30,439 nt of DNA from M0108 sp044228695 (GTDB lineage Bacteria > Pseudomonadota > Gammaproteobacteria > Chromatiales > Chromatiaceae). Positions 7,326 through 15,791 of the stretch are shown here, piece by piece; within the stretch, counting starts at the first letter, position 1; the number at the start of each line of letters is the position of its first letter. The position numbers were made by a program, and so were the translations under genes. The notes under the pieces are model-generated. The model did not search any database. It saw only the letters and a list, made by a program, of their open reading frames with translations, and was not told where the DNA came from. The stretch covers positions 1 through 30,439 of the forward strand of contig JBGAUK010000037.1 of NCBI GenBank assembly GCA_044228695.1. Direction: 5' to 3'.

Positions 7326-7435
7326 CTTTATTACAACCCCCGGTTGACTCGGCGGGTTCGCCTCCGCGATGGAAGCGGCACCCGTTCGAGAAGGCAAAAG
7401 TCCCACTCCGTCGAAGCAACGAAAACCGACGTGGA

Positions 7436-7464
7436 ATTCTCACCCATCGTCCCCAATGGGTCAA
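7436..7464 (-). promoter_or_regulatory. Possible sigma-70 promoter of petABC
   Basis: On the minus strand TTGACC (7464-7459) and GAGAAT (7441-7436) are separated by 17 bp; they match the -35 and -10 consensus at five and four of six positions. The start site would be near 7429, leaving a leader of about 100 nt before the petA ATG at 7325. The site lies in the 196-nt gap between the upstream nif3-like gene and petA. Confidence 0.35.
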
Positions 7465-7521
7465 GGTATGCCTTGGGATGGTAATAGGAAATTTTGGGGT
7501 AGGGGCCTGGTCCCGGCCCCC

Positions 7522-8274
7522 TCAGGCCGGGTTGTCGATATCCAGAAAATGGTGCCCGAGGCCGAAGTGAGCCGCCAGGTGCTCGCCCAAGGCCTGGACC
7601 CCCAGGCGTTCCGTGGCGTGATGACCGGCGGCGAAATAATCGATGCCCAGCTCCCTGGCCAGATGGGTAGTCTGCTCGGAGATCTCGCCGCTGAGGTAGG
7701 CATCGACACCCAGGGCCGCCGCCTCCTCGATAAAGCCCTGGGCGGCACCGCTGCACCAGGCAATGGTGGCCAGGGGGCGGTCCCCGGCCGGGATACGCAG
7801 CGGCGGCCGCCGGAGGGCGACCGCCACCTGCTCGGCAAAGGCCTCCCCCGACAGGGGCCAGGCCAGTTGGCCGCGCCACACCAGGCCACGGCCAGCCCCG
7901 GTCGGCTCCGGTGCCACGATACCCAGCAGCCGCGCCAACTGGCGGTTGTTGCCCAACTCCCCATGGGCATCCAGGGGCAGGTGATAGGCCAGGAGACTGG
8001 CCCCCGACGCCATCAGGGTCCGCGCCCGGCGGCCCTTGAGGCCGGTCAGGCAGGGGGCCTCCCCCTTCCAGAACCAGCCATGATGGACCAGGATGGCATC
8101 CGCCTCAGCCGCGCTGGCCGCCTCGATCAGGGCTAGGCTGGCCGTAACCCCGGTGACCAGGCGACGAACGGGCCGGGTGCCCTCCACCTGAAGCCCATTG
8201 GGGCAGTAGTCGTCAAAGTCCCGCGCCCCCAGCAGGGCGTCGCAATAGGCCGCCAATTCAGGCGCCAGGACCAT
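7522..8274 (-). CDS. Nif3-like dinuclear metal-centre protein (YbgI/DUF34), 250 aa
   Basis: Members of this family form toroidal hexamers with two metal ions per subunit; they are labelled GTP cyclohydrolase I type 2 or NIF3, but the physiological role is unsettled. Ligands aligning with E. coli YbgI are present: H64/H65 (ILVHHGWFW), D102 (YHLPLDAHGELGNN), H218 and E222 (AGHHATERLGV). Length fits the family (E. coli about 247). The reading frame extends to 8547, but that part is antisense-like sequence within mrp; the ATG at 8274 starts the conserved N-terminus and lies 10 nt after the mrp stop. Co-transcription with mrp is likely. Confidence 0.93.
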   Translation of the reverse strand: MVLAPELAAYCDALLGARDFDDYCPNGLQVEGTRPVRRLVTGVTASLALIEAASAAEADAILVHHGWFWKGEAPCLTGLKGRRARTLMASGASLLAYHLPLDAHGELGNNRQLARLLGIVAPEPTGAGRGLVWRGQLAWPLSGEAFAEQVAVALRRPPLRIPAGDRPLATIAWCSGAAQGFIEEAAALGVDAYLSGEISEQTTHLARELGIDYFAAGHHATERLGVQALGEHLAAHFGLGHHFLDIDNPA

Positions 8275-8284
8275 GGCGAGGGGA

Positions 8285-9376
8285 TCAGTTGTTCTGGATG
8301 ACGATGCGCGGGAACTTGGCGGCGTAATCCTTGGCCTGGAGCGACAGCTTGGCCGCCGTCTTGCGGGCGATCTCGCGGTAGATCGCGGTGATCCGGGACT
8401 CCGGCTGGGCCACGACCGTGGGCTTACCGCTGTCGGTCTCAACACGGATGGCGATGTCGAGGGGCAGGGAGCCGAGAAGATCGATGCCATACTGGTCGGC
8501 CATGGATTGGCCACCCCCGGACCCGAAGATGTGTTCCTCGTGGCCACACTGGGAGCAGATGTGGGTGCTCATGTTCTCGACGATGCCCAGTACGGGCACC
8601 TCTACCTTCTGGAACATCTTGAGGCCTTTGCGGGCGTCCAGCAGGGCGATGTCCTGGGGTGTGGTGACGATGACGGCGCCGGAGACGGGCACCTTCTGGG
8701 CCAGGGTCAACTGGGTGTCGCCGGTGCCCGGCGGCAGATCAATGACCAGATAGTCGAGGTCAGCCCAGTTGGTATCGTTGAGGAGTTGCTCCAGGGCCTG
8801 GGTCACCATGGGGCCACGCCATATCATGGGGGTCTCCTCGTCGATGAGGAAGCCGATGGACATGGCCTGGAGGTGATAGGAGTTCATGGGCTCCAGGCTG
8901 TTACCGTCATTGGACTCGGGCCGTCCGGAAATGCCGAGCATGCGCGGCTGTGAGGGGCCATAGATATCGGCGTCCAGGATACCGACTCGGGCGCCTTCGG
9001 CGGACAGGGCCAGGGCCAGGTTGACGGCGGTGGTGGATTTGCCCACGCCGCCCTTGCCGGAGGCGACGGCAATGATGTTCTTGACATTATCGATGGGCTT
9101 GAGGGACTTCTGGACGGAGTGGGCGACGACCTTCCAGGTCACATCCACCTCGGCGGCGGTGACGCCCGGTACCGCGGCGATCCGCTCCCGCAGGGCCGCG
9201 GCGATGACCTCGACCACGCCCTTGGCCGGAAAACCGAGGACGACCTCGACCTTAACCTTGCCGCCCTCGATCTCGATCCCCTTGACGCAAGCGGCACCGA
9301 TCAGGTCACGGCCCAGGCTGGGCTCGATGTAGGTCTTGATGGCGGCTTCGATGGATGCTTTCGTGACTTCTGACAT
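8285..9376 (-). CDS. apbC: Mrp/ApbC iron-sulfur cluster carrier ATPase, 363 aa
   Basis: This is a P-loop ATPase of the Mrp/NBP35 group that binds a 4Fe-4S cluster and passes it to target proteins in the cytoplasm. An N-terminal MIP18/DUF59 domain (about residues 4-85) is followed by the deviant Walker A GKGGVGKST (107-115), the switch segment VIDLPPGTGD (211-220) and the cluster-binding CxxC as C274-S-Q-C277. The frame is open to 9484, but I place the start at 9376, where the conserved N-terminus begins and a ribosome binding site (GGAGT) stands 6-10 nt upstream. It diverges from metG, as in E. coli, and leads into the nif3-like gene after 10 nt. Confidence 0.96.
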   Translation of the reverse strand: MSEVTKASIEAAIKTYIEPSLGRDLIGAACVKGIEIEGGKVKVEVVLGFPAKGVVEVIAAALRERIAAVPGVTAAEVDVTWKVVAHSVQKSLKPIDNVKNIIAVASGKGGVGKSTTAVNLALALSAEGARVGILDADIYGPSQPRMLGISGRPESNDGNSLEPMNSYHLQAMSIGFLIDEETPMIWRGPMVTQALEQLLNDTNWADLDYLVIDLPPGTGDTQLTLAQKVPVSGAVIVTTPQDIALLDARKGLKMFQKVEVPVLGIVENMSTHICSQCGHEEHIFGSGGGQSMADQYGIDLLGSLPLDIAIRVETDSGKPTVVAQPESRITAIYREIARKTAAKLSLQAKDYAAKFPRIVIQNN

Positions 9377-9658
9377 GGAGTACTCCGTTAGGGGGTCCCG
9401 CTCCCGCCGCCCCTCGGGGCTGGACCCGGATTGCAGGCCGGGTTTCGGGATCGATGCAAGGGTTGTGGTGGAATATATCGCCAAGCGGCTGGGTACGGCT
9501 GAGCGTTGGGGCCGAATTTGGTCTTCGCCACCGGAATTTCAAGCCCGGGGCCCGTCCGAAATGGCCCCTCATGCCCCATAATGCGCTCCTCGTCCCGCCT
9601 CGCCCGCTGGCGACGAGAGACCCCGCGGCCCACCCCCAGCAGCCAAAGTAACCGCAGC

Positions 9659-11710
9659 ATGAACGACAACAGAGACATCCTGGTCACCAGCGCCCTCCCC
9701 TACGCCAATGGGCCCATCCACATCGGCCACCTGGTGGAATACATCCAGACGGACATTTGGGCGCGGTTTCAGAAGATGCGCGGTCATCGTTGCTACTACG
9801 TCTGCGCCGACGACGCCCACGGCACCCCCATCATGCTCCGGGCCCGCCAGGAGGACATAGCCCCGGAAGAACTCATCGCCCGGATCGCCCTGGAGCACCA
9901 GGCCGACTTCGCCGCCTTCCGCATCGGCTTCGACAACTACCACTCCACCCACTCCCCGGAAAATCGCCACTTCGCCAACCTCATTTACGAGCGTAACCGG
10001 GACCAGGGTCACATCGCCAAGCGGACCATCACCCAGGCCTATGACCCGGTGGAAAAGATGTTCCTGCCGGACCGCTTCATCAAGGGCGAGTGTCCCAAGT
10101 GCGGGGCGGCGGACCAGTACGGCGACAACTGCGAGGCCTGTGGCGCCAGCTATTCCCCGGCGGAGCTCAAGAATCCCACCTCCGCCATCTCCGGCGCCAA
10201 GCCCGAACAGCGCGAGTCCGATCACTACTTTTTCCGCCTCGGCGACTTCGAGGCCATGCTGCGGGACTGGACCCGGGGCGGCGCCCTGCAAAAGGAGATC
10301 GCCAACAAGCTGGACGAGTGGTTCGACGCCGGGCTTCAGGAGTGGGACATCTCCCGCGACGCCCCCTACTTCGGCTTCGAGATCCCGGACCACCCGGGCA
10401 AGTTCTTTTATGTCTGGCTGGATGCCCCCATCGGCTACATGGCCAGCTTTCAGAATCTATGCGACCGCACCCCGGGCCTGGATTTCGACCACTTCTGGCG
10501 GCCAGACTCGACCGCCGAGCTTTACAACTTCATCGGCAAGGACATCGTCTATTTCCACGCCCTTTTCTGGCCGGCCATGCTGCATGGCGCCGGCTTCCGC
10601 CCGCCCACGGCGGTGCTGGCCCATGGCTTCCTCACCGTCGATGGCCAGAAGATGTCCAAGTCCCGCGGCACCTTCATCCGCGCCCGCACCTACCTGGACC
10701 ACCTCAACCCCGAATATCTGCGCTATTACTTTGCGGCCAAGCTGGGCCCCAACGTCGAGGATATCGACCTCAACCTGGAGGACTTTACCCTGCGGGTGAA
10801 CGCGGATCTGGTGGGAAAGGTGGTGAACATCGGCAGCCGCTGCGCCGGCTTCATCACCAAGCGCTTCGCGGGCCAATTGACCTCCAGCCTGCAGGAACCG
10901 GACCTGTTCGCCGACTTCATCACCGCCGGCTCATCCATCGCCGAGGCCTACGAACGACGCGAGTTCAGCCGCGCCACCCGCGAGATCATGGCCCTCGCCG
11001 ACCGCGCCAACCAATGGATCGACGAAAAGGCCCCCTGGGTGGTGGCCAAGGCCCCGGACCGGGAGGGCGAGCTCCAGGCTATCTGCTCCCTGGGGCTCAA
11101 TCTCTTCCGGGTGCTCATGGGCTACCTGAGCCCGGTCCTGCCCGGCACCGCCGCGGCCGCCGCAGCCTTCCTGCGCATCCCGGCCCCGACCTGGGCGGCC
11201 CTGGCCCAGCCCCTGCTCGGCCATGAAATCGGCGAATTCACGCCCCTCATGACCCGGGTCGATCCCAAGCAGATCGAGGCCATGCTGACTGCCAGCAAGG
11301 AGGATCTGGCCGCCCGGGATGTCAAGAAGACCAAGCCCCATGAGATCCACAGCGAGGGCCACCTGAGCCGCGACCCCATCGCCGAGCCCATCGCCTTCCC
11401 GGATTTCGCCAAGGTCGATCTGCGCATTGCCCGGATTCGGGAGTCCAGCCCGGTAGCGGGCTCCGACAAGCTGATCCGCCTCCTGCTCGACCTGGGCGAC
11501 GAGACCCGCACCGTCTTCGCCGGCATCCGCACCGCCTACGATCCCCAGGACCTGGAGGGACGCCTGACGGTCATGGTCGCCAACCTGGCACCACGCAAGA
11601 TGCGATTTGGGGTCTCGGAGGGCATGGTCCTGGCCGCCGGCCACGGTGGCGAGGACATCTTCCTGCTCGCCCCGGATGCGGGGGCGGAGCCGGGGATGAG
11701 GGTTAAGTAG
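9659..11710 (+). CDS. metG: Methionyl-tRNA synthetase, 683 aa
   Basis: This enzyme charges tRNA-Met for initiation and elongation. The Rossmann catalytic domain carries HIGH (residues 21-24) and KMSKS (331-335). A zinc-knuckle insertion with CPKCG and CEACG lies at about 144-163, and an anticodon-binding helical domain follows. The C-terminal part (about 580-683, beginning FAKVDLRIARI) is the EMAP/Trbp111-like tRNA-binding and dimerisation domain, so this is the long, E. coli-like form (677 aa there). The frame is open from 9506, but the ATG at 9659 begins the conserved NRDILVTSALPYANG. The 282-nt gap to mrp holds promoters for both genes, although I could not place a convincing pair of boxes. 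It ends 6 nt from malQ, which is convergent. Confidence 0.98.
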   Translation: MNDNRDILVTSALPYANGPIHIGHLVEYIQTDIWARFQKMRGHRCYYVCADDAHGTPIMLRARQEDIAPEELIARIALEHQADFAAFRIGFDNYHSTHSPENRHFANLIYERNRDQGHIAKRTITQAYDPVEKMFLPDRFIKGECPKCGAADQYGDNCEACGASYSPAELKNPTSAISGAKPEQRESDHYFFRLGDFEAMLRDWTRGGALQKEIANKLDEWFDAGLQEWDISRDAPYFGFEIPDHPGKFFYVWLDAPIGYMASFQNLCDRTPGLDFDHFWRPDSTAELYNFIGKDIVYFHALFWPAMLHGAGFRPPTAVLAHGFLTVDGQKMSKSRGTFIRARTYLDHLNPEYLRYYFAAKLGPNVEDIDLNLEDFTLRVNADLVGKVVNIGSRCAGFITKRFAGQLTSSLQEPDLFADFITAGSSIAEAYERREFSRATREIMALADRANQWIDEKAPWVVAKAPDREGELQAICSLGLNLFRVLMGYLSPVLPGTAAAAAAFLRIPAPTWAALAQPLLGHEIGEFTPLMTRVDPKQIEAMLTASKEDLAARDVKKTKPHEIHSEGHLSRDPIAEPIAFPDFAKVDLRIARIRESSPVAGSDKLIRLLLDLGDETRTVFAGIRTAYDPQDLEGRLTVMVANLAPRKMRFGVSEGMVLAAGHGGEDIFLLAPDAGAEPGMRVK

Positions 11711-11716
11711 GGAGGC

Positions 11717-13192
11717 TCAGCGGCCGTAGATCCCGACCATCCGCCGCGTCCTGGCGCTCAGGTCCGGGGGAATCTGGTCCCAGGAGAACCGCCAGGTCCA
11801 GTTGCCCTCGGCGGTGCCGGGGACATTCATGCGATGGTCGCCATCCAGGGCCAGGAGGTCCTGCATGGGCAGGATGGCCAGATAGGCCCGGGAGGCCAGG
11901 GCGGCGCGGATCAGGGGCCAGGGCATGGGCTCGGTGGGGTAGCCCAGAAACTCATCCACCAGGGCCCGGTCACCCGGATCCAGGGCCTGGTACCAGCCCA
12001 GGCTGGTATCGTTGTCGTGGGTACCGGTATAAACCACGCAGTCGCGATCGTGGCGGAAGGGCAGATAGGGATTGTCCGCGCCCCCGGAGAAGGCGAACTG
12101 CAGGATCTTCATGCCGGGATAGCGGTACTTGCGGCGCAGGTTCTCGACCTCCGGGGTAATGAAGCCCAGGTCCTCGGCGATGAAGGGCAGCTTGCCAAAG
12201 CGCTGGTGCAAGCGCTCGAAGAGTTCGTCGCCCAGGGCCTTCACCCACCGCCCCTGGATGGCGTTCTCCTCCGTCGCCGGTATCTCCCAATAGGCCTCGA
12301 AGCCCCGAAAGTGATCGATACGGATCATGTCGAAGAGGCGTAACTGGGTCCGGACCCGGTCGAGCCAGAAACGGAAACCCTCGGCCTCCATCCGCTCCCA
12401 GCGATACAGGGGGTTACCCCAGCGTTGACCCGTGGCGGAAAAGTAGTCCGGGGGGACTCCGGCGACGACCCGGGGGCTGCCGTCGGGATTGAGGTCGAAG
12501 TCCTGGGGATGCGCCCAGACCTCGGCGCTGTCCTGGGCAACGAAGATGGGCATGTCGCCAAAGAGCTTGATGCCCCGTGACGCCGCGTAGGCCCTTAGCC
12601 CCTGCCATTGGCTGAAAAACAGAAACTGCTCGAAGATGATGACCTGGATCTGGGGTGCCAGCCGGGTGTGAGCCCGGTTCAGGGCCTGGGGTTTGCGGTC
12701 CCGCAGGGTGACCGGCCACTGCCACCAGCCCGCCTGGCGCTCTTCGCCGAGGGCGCGAAAGAGGGCATAGTCCGGCAACCAGTAGCCGTTTTCCTGGGCG
12801 AAGGCCGCCAGCTCCTGGCGCTCCGCGTCCGTGGCAGCGGCTTGAAAACCCCGCCAGGCCCGCGCCAGGGCCTCACGCTTGGCCGCGACGCCCTCATCCG
12901 CCGGCGGTTCCGCGAGCCAACCGGCGGCCACCAGGGGTTCCAGATCGATCAGCAGGGGATCGCCCGCGTGGGTCGAGCTGTTCTGGTAAGGGGAGCGATC
13001 AGCCTGGGTCGGGCCCACCGGCAGCATTTGCCAGACGCTCATGCCGCATTCGGCCAGCAAATCGATAAAGGCTCGGGCCTGGGCCCCCAGGCTGCCACAA
13101 GGTCCAGGCCCGGGCAGGGAGGTGATGTGGAGCAGGACCCCGGCGCGGCGGCGATCGAGACTGACGGCGGGAGACCTGGATTCGGTCGTCAT
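11717..13192 (-). CDS. malQ: 4-alpha-glucanotransferase (amylomaltase, GH77), 491 aa
   Basis: MalQ transfers alpha-1,4-glucan segments between maltodextrins and so takes part in glycogen and maltose metabolism in the cytoplasm. The GH77 barrel shows the catalytic nucleophile in RIDHFRG (D293), the acid/base in IAEDLG (E340) and the transition-state stabiliser in THDNDT (D393 or D395). The N-terminal segment RRAGVLLHITSLPG...GSLG is typical of the shorter bacterial amylomaltases (about 500 aa), which lack the N-terminal extension of E. coli MalQ. The ATG at 13192 has a ribosome binding site (GAGGA). It lies 140 nt downstream of ubiX on the same strand; no other maltodextrin gene is nearby. Confidence 0.96.
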   Translation of the reverse strand: MTTESRSPAVSLDRRRAGVLLHITSLPGPGPCGSLGAQARAFIDLLAECGMSVWQMLPVGPTQADRSPYQNSSTHAGDPLLIDLEPLVAAGWLAEPPADEGVAAKREALARAWRGFQAAATDAERQELAAFAQENGYWLPDYALFRALGEERQAGWWQWPVTLRDRKPQALNRAHTRLAPQIQVIIFEQFLFFSQWQGLRAYAASRGIKLFGDMPIFVAQDSAEVWAHPQDFDLNPDGSPRVVAGVPPDYFSATGQRWGNPLYRWERMEAEGFRFWLDRVRTQLRLFDMIRIDHFRGFEAYWEIPATEENAIQGRWVKALGDELFERLHQRFGKLPFIAEDLGFITPEVENLRRKYRYPGMKILQFAFSGGADNPYLPFRHDRDCVVYTGTHDNDTSLGWYQALDPGDRALVDEFLGYPTEPMPWPLIRAALASRAYLAILPMQDLLALDGDHRMNVPGTAEGNWTWRFSWDQIPPDLSARTRRMVGIYGR

Positions 13193-13332
13193 GACACACG
13201 TTTCCTCGGGCTTGTGCCCATGGGCTGCCCCCCTTGGGGACCAAGATCAGGTGCTCGCCGCCGCCCCTGGGATTGCTAAATGGGGGATGGGGGGCGAGGC
13301 CCGCCGGAGCGCGCTACGGGCGAGAGATAATT

Positions 13333-13947
13333 CTACGCCATTCCAGACAGGCCGGAATCCTCATCCGGCCTCGCCACCGGGCCCTCCCAGCGTCGGACCC
13401 GGCCGCTGTCGAGATCGAAAAGATCCAGGAAGCGGCCCACCGTATGGTCGATGAGGTCGTCGATGGTCTTGGGGGCATTGTAGAAGGCGGGCATGGGCGG
13501 GCAAATGATGGCGCCCATGGTCGCCGCCGCGTGCAGCAAGCGGGTATGGCCCACATGCAGGGGCGACTCGCGGGGAACCAGGACCAGGCGTCGGCCCTCC
13601 TTGAGGACGACGTCCGCGGCGCGCGCCACCAGGTTGTCGGCGTAGCAATTGACTACCCCGGACAGGGTCTTGATGGAACAGGGCGCTATGATCATTCCCC
13701 CTGTGCGGAAGGAGCCGCTGCTGATGGGCGCGGCCAGGTCCGCGTCGTTGTAAACCCGGTCCGCAAGGGCCTCCACCTCCCGGGGCTTCCAACTCGTCTC
13801 CAGCGCTATGTTCAATTTGGCGCCCTGACTGATGACCAGATGGGTCTCAACCTCCGGCATGCCCCGCAGGGTCTCCAGGAGGCGGATGCCATAGATGACG
13901 CCGGAGGAGCCCGAGATGCCGATGATCAGGCGCATTGGGGATTTCAT
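13333..13947 (-). CDS. ubiX: Flavin prenyltransferase UbiX, 204 aa
   Basis: UbiX makes prenylated FMN from FMN and dimethylallyl phosphate, the cofactor of the UbiD decarboxylase in ubiquinone synthesis. The flavoprotein fold is recognised from LIIGISGSSGVIYGIRLLE at the N-terminus, the loop PCSIKTLSGV, the central RLVLVPRESPLH and the C-terminal MPAFYNAP motif. Length fits (E. coli 189) with a short extra tail. Met1 (13947) and Met5 (13935) are both possible starts; neither has a strong ribosome binding site. It lies 32 nt downstream of the parA-like gene, so they are probably co-transcribed. ubiD is not in this window. Confidence 0.96.
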   Translation of the reverse strand: MKSPMRLIIGISGSSGVIYGIRLLETLRGMPEVETHLVISQGAKLNIALETSWKPREVEALADRVYNDADLAAPISSGSFRTGGMIIAPCSIKTLSGVVNCYADNLVARAADVVLKEGRRLVLVPRESPLHVGHTRLLHAAATMGAIICPPMPAFYNAPKTIDDLIDHTVGRFLDLFDLDSGRVRRWEGPVARPDEDSGLSGMA

Positions 13948-13979
13948 GAGGATACCGATCGGTCTGGCGGCGGACCGGA

Positions 13980-14744
13980 TCAGGCGGTCAGCAGGTCGTA
14001 GAGGGCCTCGAATTCCCGGCTGAGCTTGTGCCGGGGATCGAGGTGGATCATCGGCAAGGCCTGGGAATGAGATTCACGAATCCGGATCGAGGACGACAGG
14101 AAGGCGTCCAGGACCGGCAGACCCTCCGCGCGCAGCTCCGCCACCAACCGCACCGGCAGATTGGCGCGGGACTGAAACTGGTTGACCACGATACCCTCGA
14201 TGCGCAGGTTGCGATTGTGATCGTCCTGGACCTCGCGGACGCTGTCCATCAGGGCATAGAGGGCGCGGCGGGAAAAATCGTCGCAGTCAAAGGGAATCAG
14301 GCAGTTGTTCGCGGCAATTAGCGCCGAGCGGGTGAAAAAATTCAAGGCCGGCGGGGTATCGATGAAAACCTCGTCCACATCCTTGAGGGTATCGAGCGCC
14401 TCGCGCAACTTGTACATCTTGTAGCGCGATTCCAGCTTGATCTGCAATTCTTCCAGGCGGGGATCGGCCGGCATGACGCCCAAGTTGGGAAAACGGGTCG
14501 GCACCACATACTCGCTGGGCTTGGCGCCGAAAACCCGGCAGGCCAGGATATCGTCGAAGAATCCTGCCAGGGTTTTCTCCTGCTCATCCAGGGCCGCGCC
14601 CAGCAGGTAACGGGAGGCGTTAGCCTGAGGGTCCAAATCGACCAGGAGGGTCCGCCGACCCCGCGCGGCGCTGATGGCGGCCAGGTTGCAGGCGATGGTG
14701 GACTTGCCCACGCCCCCTTTCTGGTTGAAGACGACTCGGCGCAT
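13980..14744 (-). CDS. Orphan ParA-family ATPase, 254 aa
   Basis: This is a MinD/ParA-type P-loop ATPase. It has the deviant Walker A KGGVGKST with both lysines (about residues 9-16), the Walker A' region LLVDLDPQANAS (34-45) and Walker B-like VFIDTPPALN (about 129-138). Such proteins position DNA, chemoreceptor arrays or other large complexes by dimerising on ATP and binding DNA or membrane. No parB, parS-like repeat or replication gene is next to it, so it is unlikely to be the chromosomal segregation ParA. Related solitary ParA proteins occur on many gammaproteobacterial chromosomes, without an assigned cargo that I can name. The ATG at 14744 starts directly at the strand before the P-loop. 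It probably shares a transcript with ubiX. Confidence 0.88.
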   Translation of the reverse strand: MRRVVFNQKGGVGKSTIACNLAAISAARGRRTLLVDLDPQANASRYLLGAALDEQEKTLAGFFDDILACRVFGAKPSEYVVPTRFPNLGVMPADPRLEELQIKLESRYKMYKLREALDTLKDVDEVFIDTPPALNFFTRSALIAANNCLIPFDCDDFSRRALYALMDSVREVQDDHNRNLRIEGIVVNQFQSRANLPVRLVAELRAEGLPVLDAFLSSSIRIRESHSQALPMIHLDPRHKLSREFEALYDLLTA

Positions 14745-14908
14745 GGGGATGATCCCGGGGGTTTCGGAGAGGCGGTCAGTTTAATCAAGCCGAGGGAAGG
14801 CGTCGATAGCCCAGGCAACACCCAGGGCCAGGTCCAGCCGGTGCGCGGGCAAGGCCCTCCACCGCCCAGACCCGGCCTGGGATTGGTTGAGGAGGGCCGC
14901 GGTTGGGA

Positions 14909-15778
14909 TCAGGCCAGAAGCTCCGCCATCCGTTGCCCCATGGCCGCGGGCGAGTGGACGATGGCGACGCCGGCCGCCTCCAGGGCAGCGAACTTGCCGG
15001 CGGCGGTGCCCTTGCCCCCGGTGATTATGGCGCCCGCATGGCCCATGCGCTTGCCGGAGGGGGCGGTAACACCCGCGATGTAGGCCACGACCGGCTTGGT
15101 GACCTGGTCCTTGATGAAATCGGCGGCGGCCTCCTCGGCGCTACCCCCGATCTCCCCGACCAGGATGACGCCCTCGGTCTGGTCGTCGGCCTGAAAGCGC
15201 TCCAGGCAGGCAATGAAATCCATACCGTTGATGGGATCACCGCCAATACCGATACAGGTACTCTGGCCCAGGCCGACGTTGGTGGTCTGGAAGACCGCCT
15301 CGTAGGTCAGGGTGCCGGAGCGGGAGACGATGCCCACGCGACCCGGCTGGTGAATGCTGCCGGGCATGATGCCGATCTTGCAGGCGCCGGGGGTGATGAT
15401 GCCGGGGCAGTTGGGCCCGATCAGGACGCTGGCACTCCCCGCCAGGGCGGCCTTGACCTTGAGCATGTCGAGGACCGGGATGCCCTCGGTAATGCAGACG
15501 ATGACGCCGATACCCGCGTCCGCCGCCTCCAGGATGGCATCGGCGGCAAAGGCGGCCGGGACATAGATCATGGTGGCGTTGGCCCCGGTCTCGCGCACGG
15601 CATCATGGACCGTATCAAAGACGGGACGGTCGAGATGCTGGGTACCGCCCTTGCCCGGGGTGACGCCGCCCACCAACTGGGTGCCGTAGGCGATGGCCTG
15701 TTCACTGTGGAAGGTGCCCTGCTTGCCGGTAAAGCCCTGGCAAATGACACGGGTGTGTTTGTCAACCAATACGCTCAT
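14909..15778 (-). CDS. sucD: Succinate-CoA ligase alpha subunit, 289 aa
   Basis: The alpha subunit binds CoA and carries the histidine that is phosphorylated during the TCA-cycle conversion of succinyl-CoA to succinate with nucleotide triphosphate formation. The N-terminal CoA-binding Rossmann domain shows VICQGFTGKQGTFH (11-24). The active-site histidine is H247 in GHAGAIITGGKGTA, matching His246 of E. coli. Length is equal to the E. coli subunit (289). The ATG at 15778 follows the sucC stop by 13 nt, with a good ribosome binding site (GAGGGA) in the gap, so it is the second gene of sucCD. Confidence 0.98.
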   Translation of the reverse strand: MSVLVDKHTRVICQGFTGKQGTFHSEQAIAYGTQLVGGVTPGKGGTQHLDRPVFDTVHDAVRETGANATMIYVPAAFAADAILEAADAGIGVIVCITEGIPVLDMLKVKAALAGSASVLIGPNCPGIITPGACKIGIMPGSIHQPGRVGIVSRSGTLTYEAVFQTTNVGLGQSTCIGIGGDPINGMDFIACLERFQADDQTEGVILVGEIGGSAEEAAADFIKDQVTKPVVAYIAGVTAPSGKRMGHAGAIITGGKGTAAGKFAALEAAGVAIVHSPAAMGQRMAELLA

Positions 15779-15791
15779 GTCTCATTCCCTC

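Noticed and set aside
7326..7406. N-terminal extension of the Rieske gene
   Set aside because: The ATG at 7325 places the twin-arginine signal at the N-terminus; the added residues have no family match.
8275..8547. N-terminal extension of the nif3-like gene
   Set aside because: It overlaps mrp in another frame and is Ser/Pro/Arg-rich, typical of a shadow frame; the conserved start is at 8274.
9377..9658. Extensions of mrp (to 9484) and metG (from 9506) into the shared gap
   Set aside because: Both family N-termini begin at the inner ATGs (9376, 9659), and the extensions would overlap each other.
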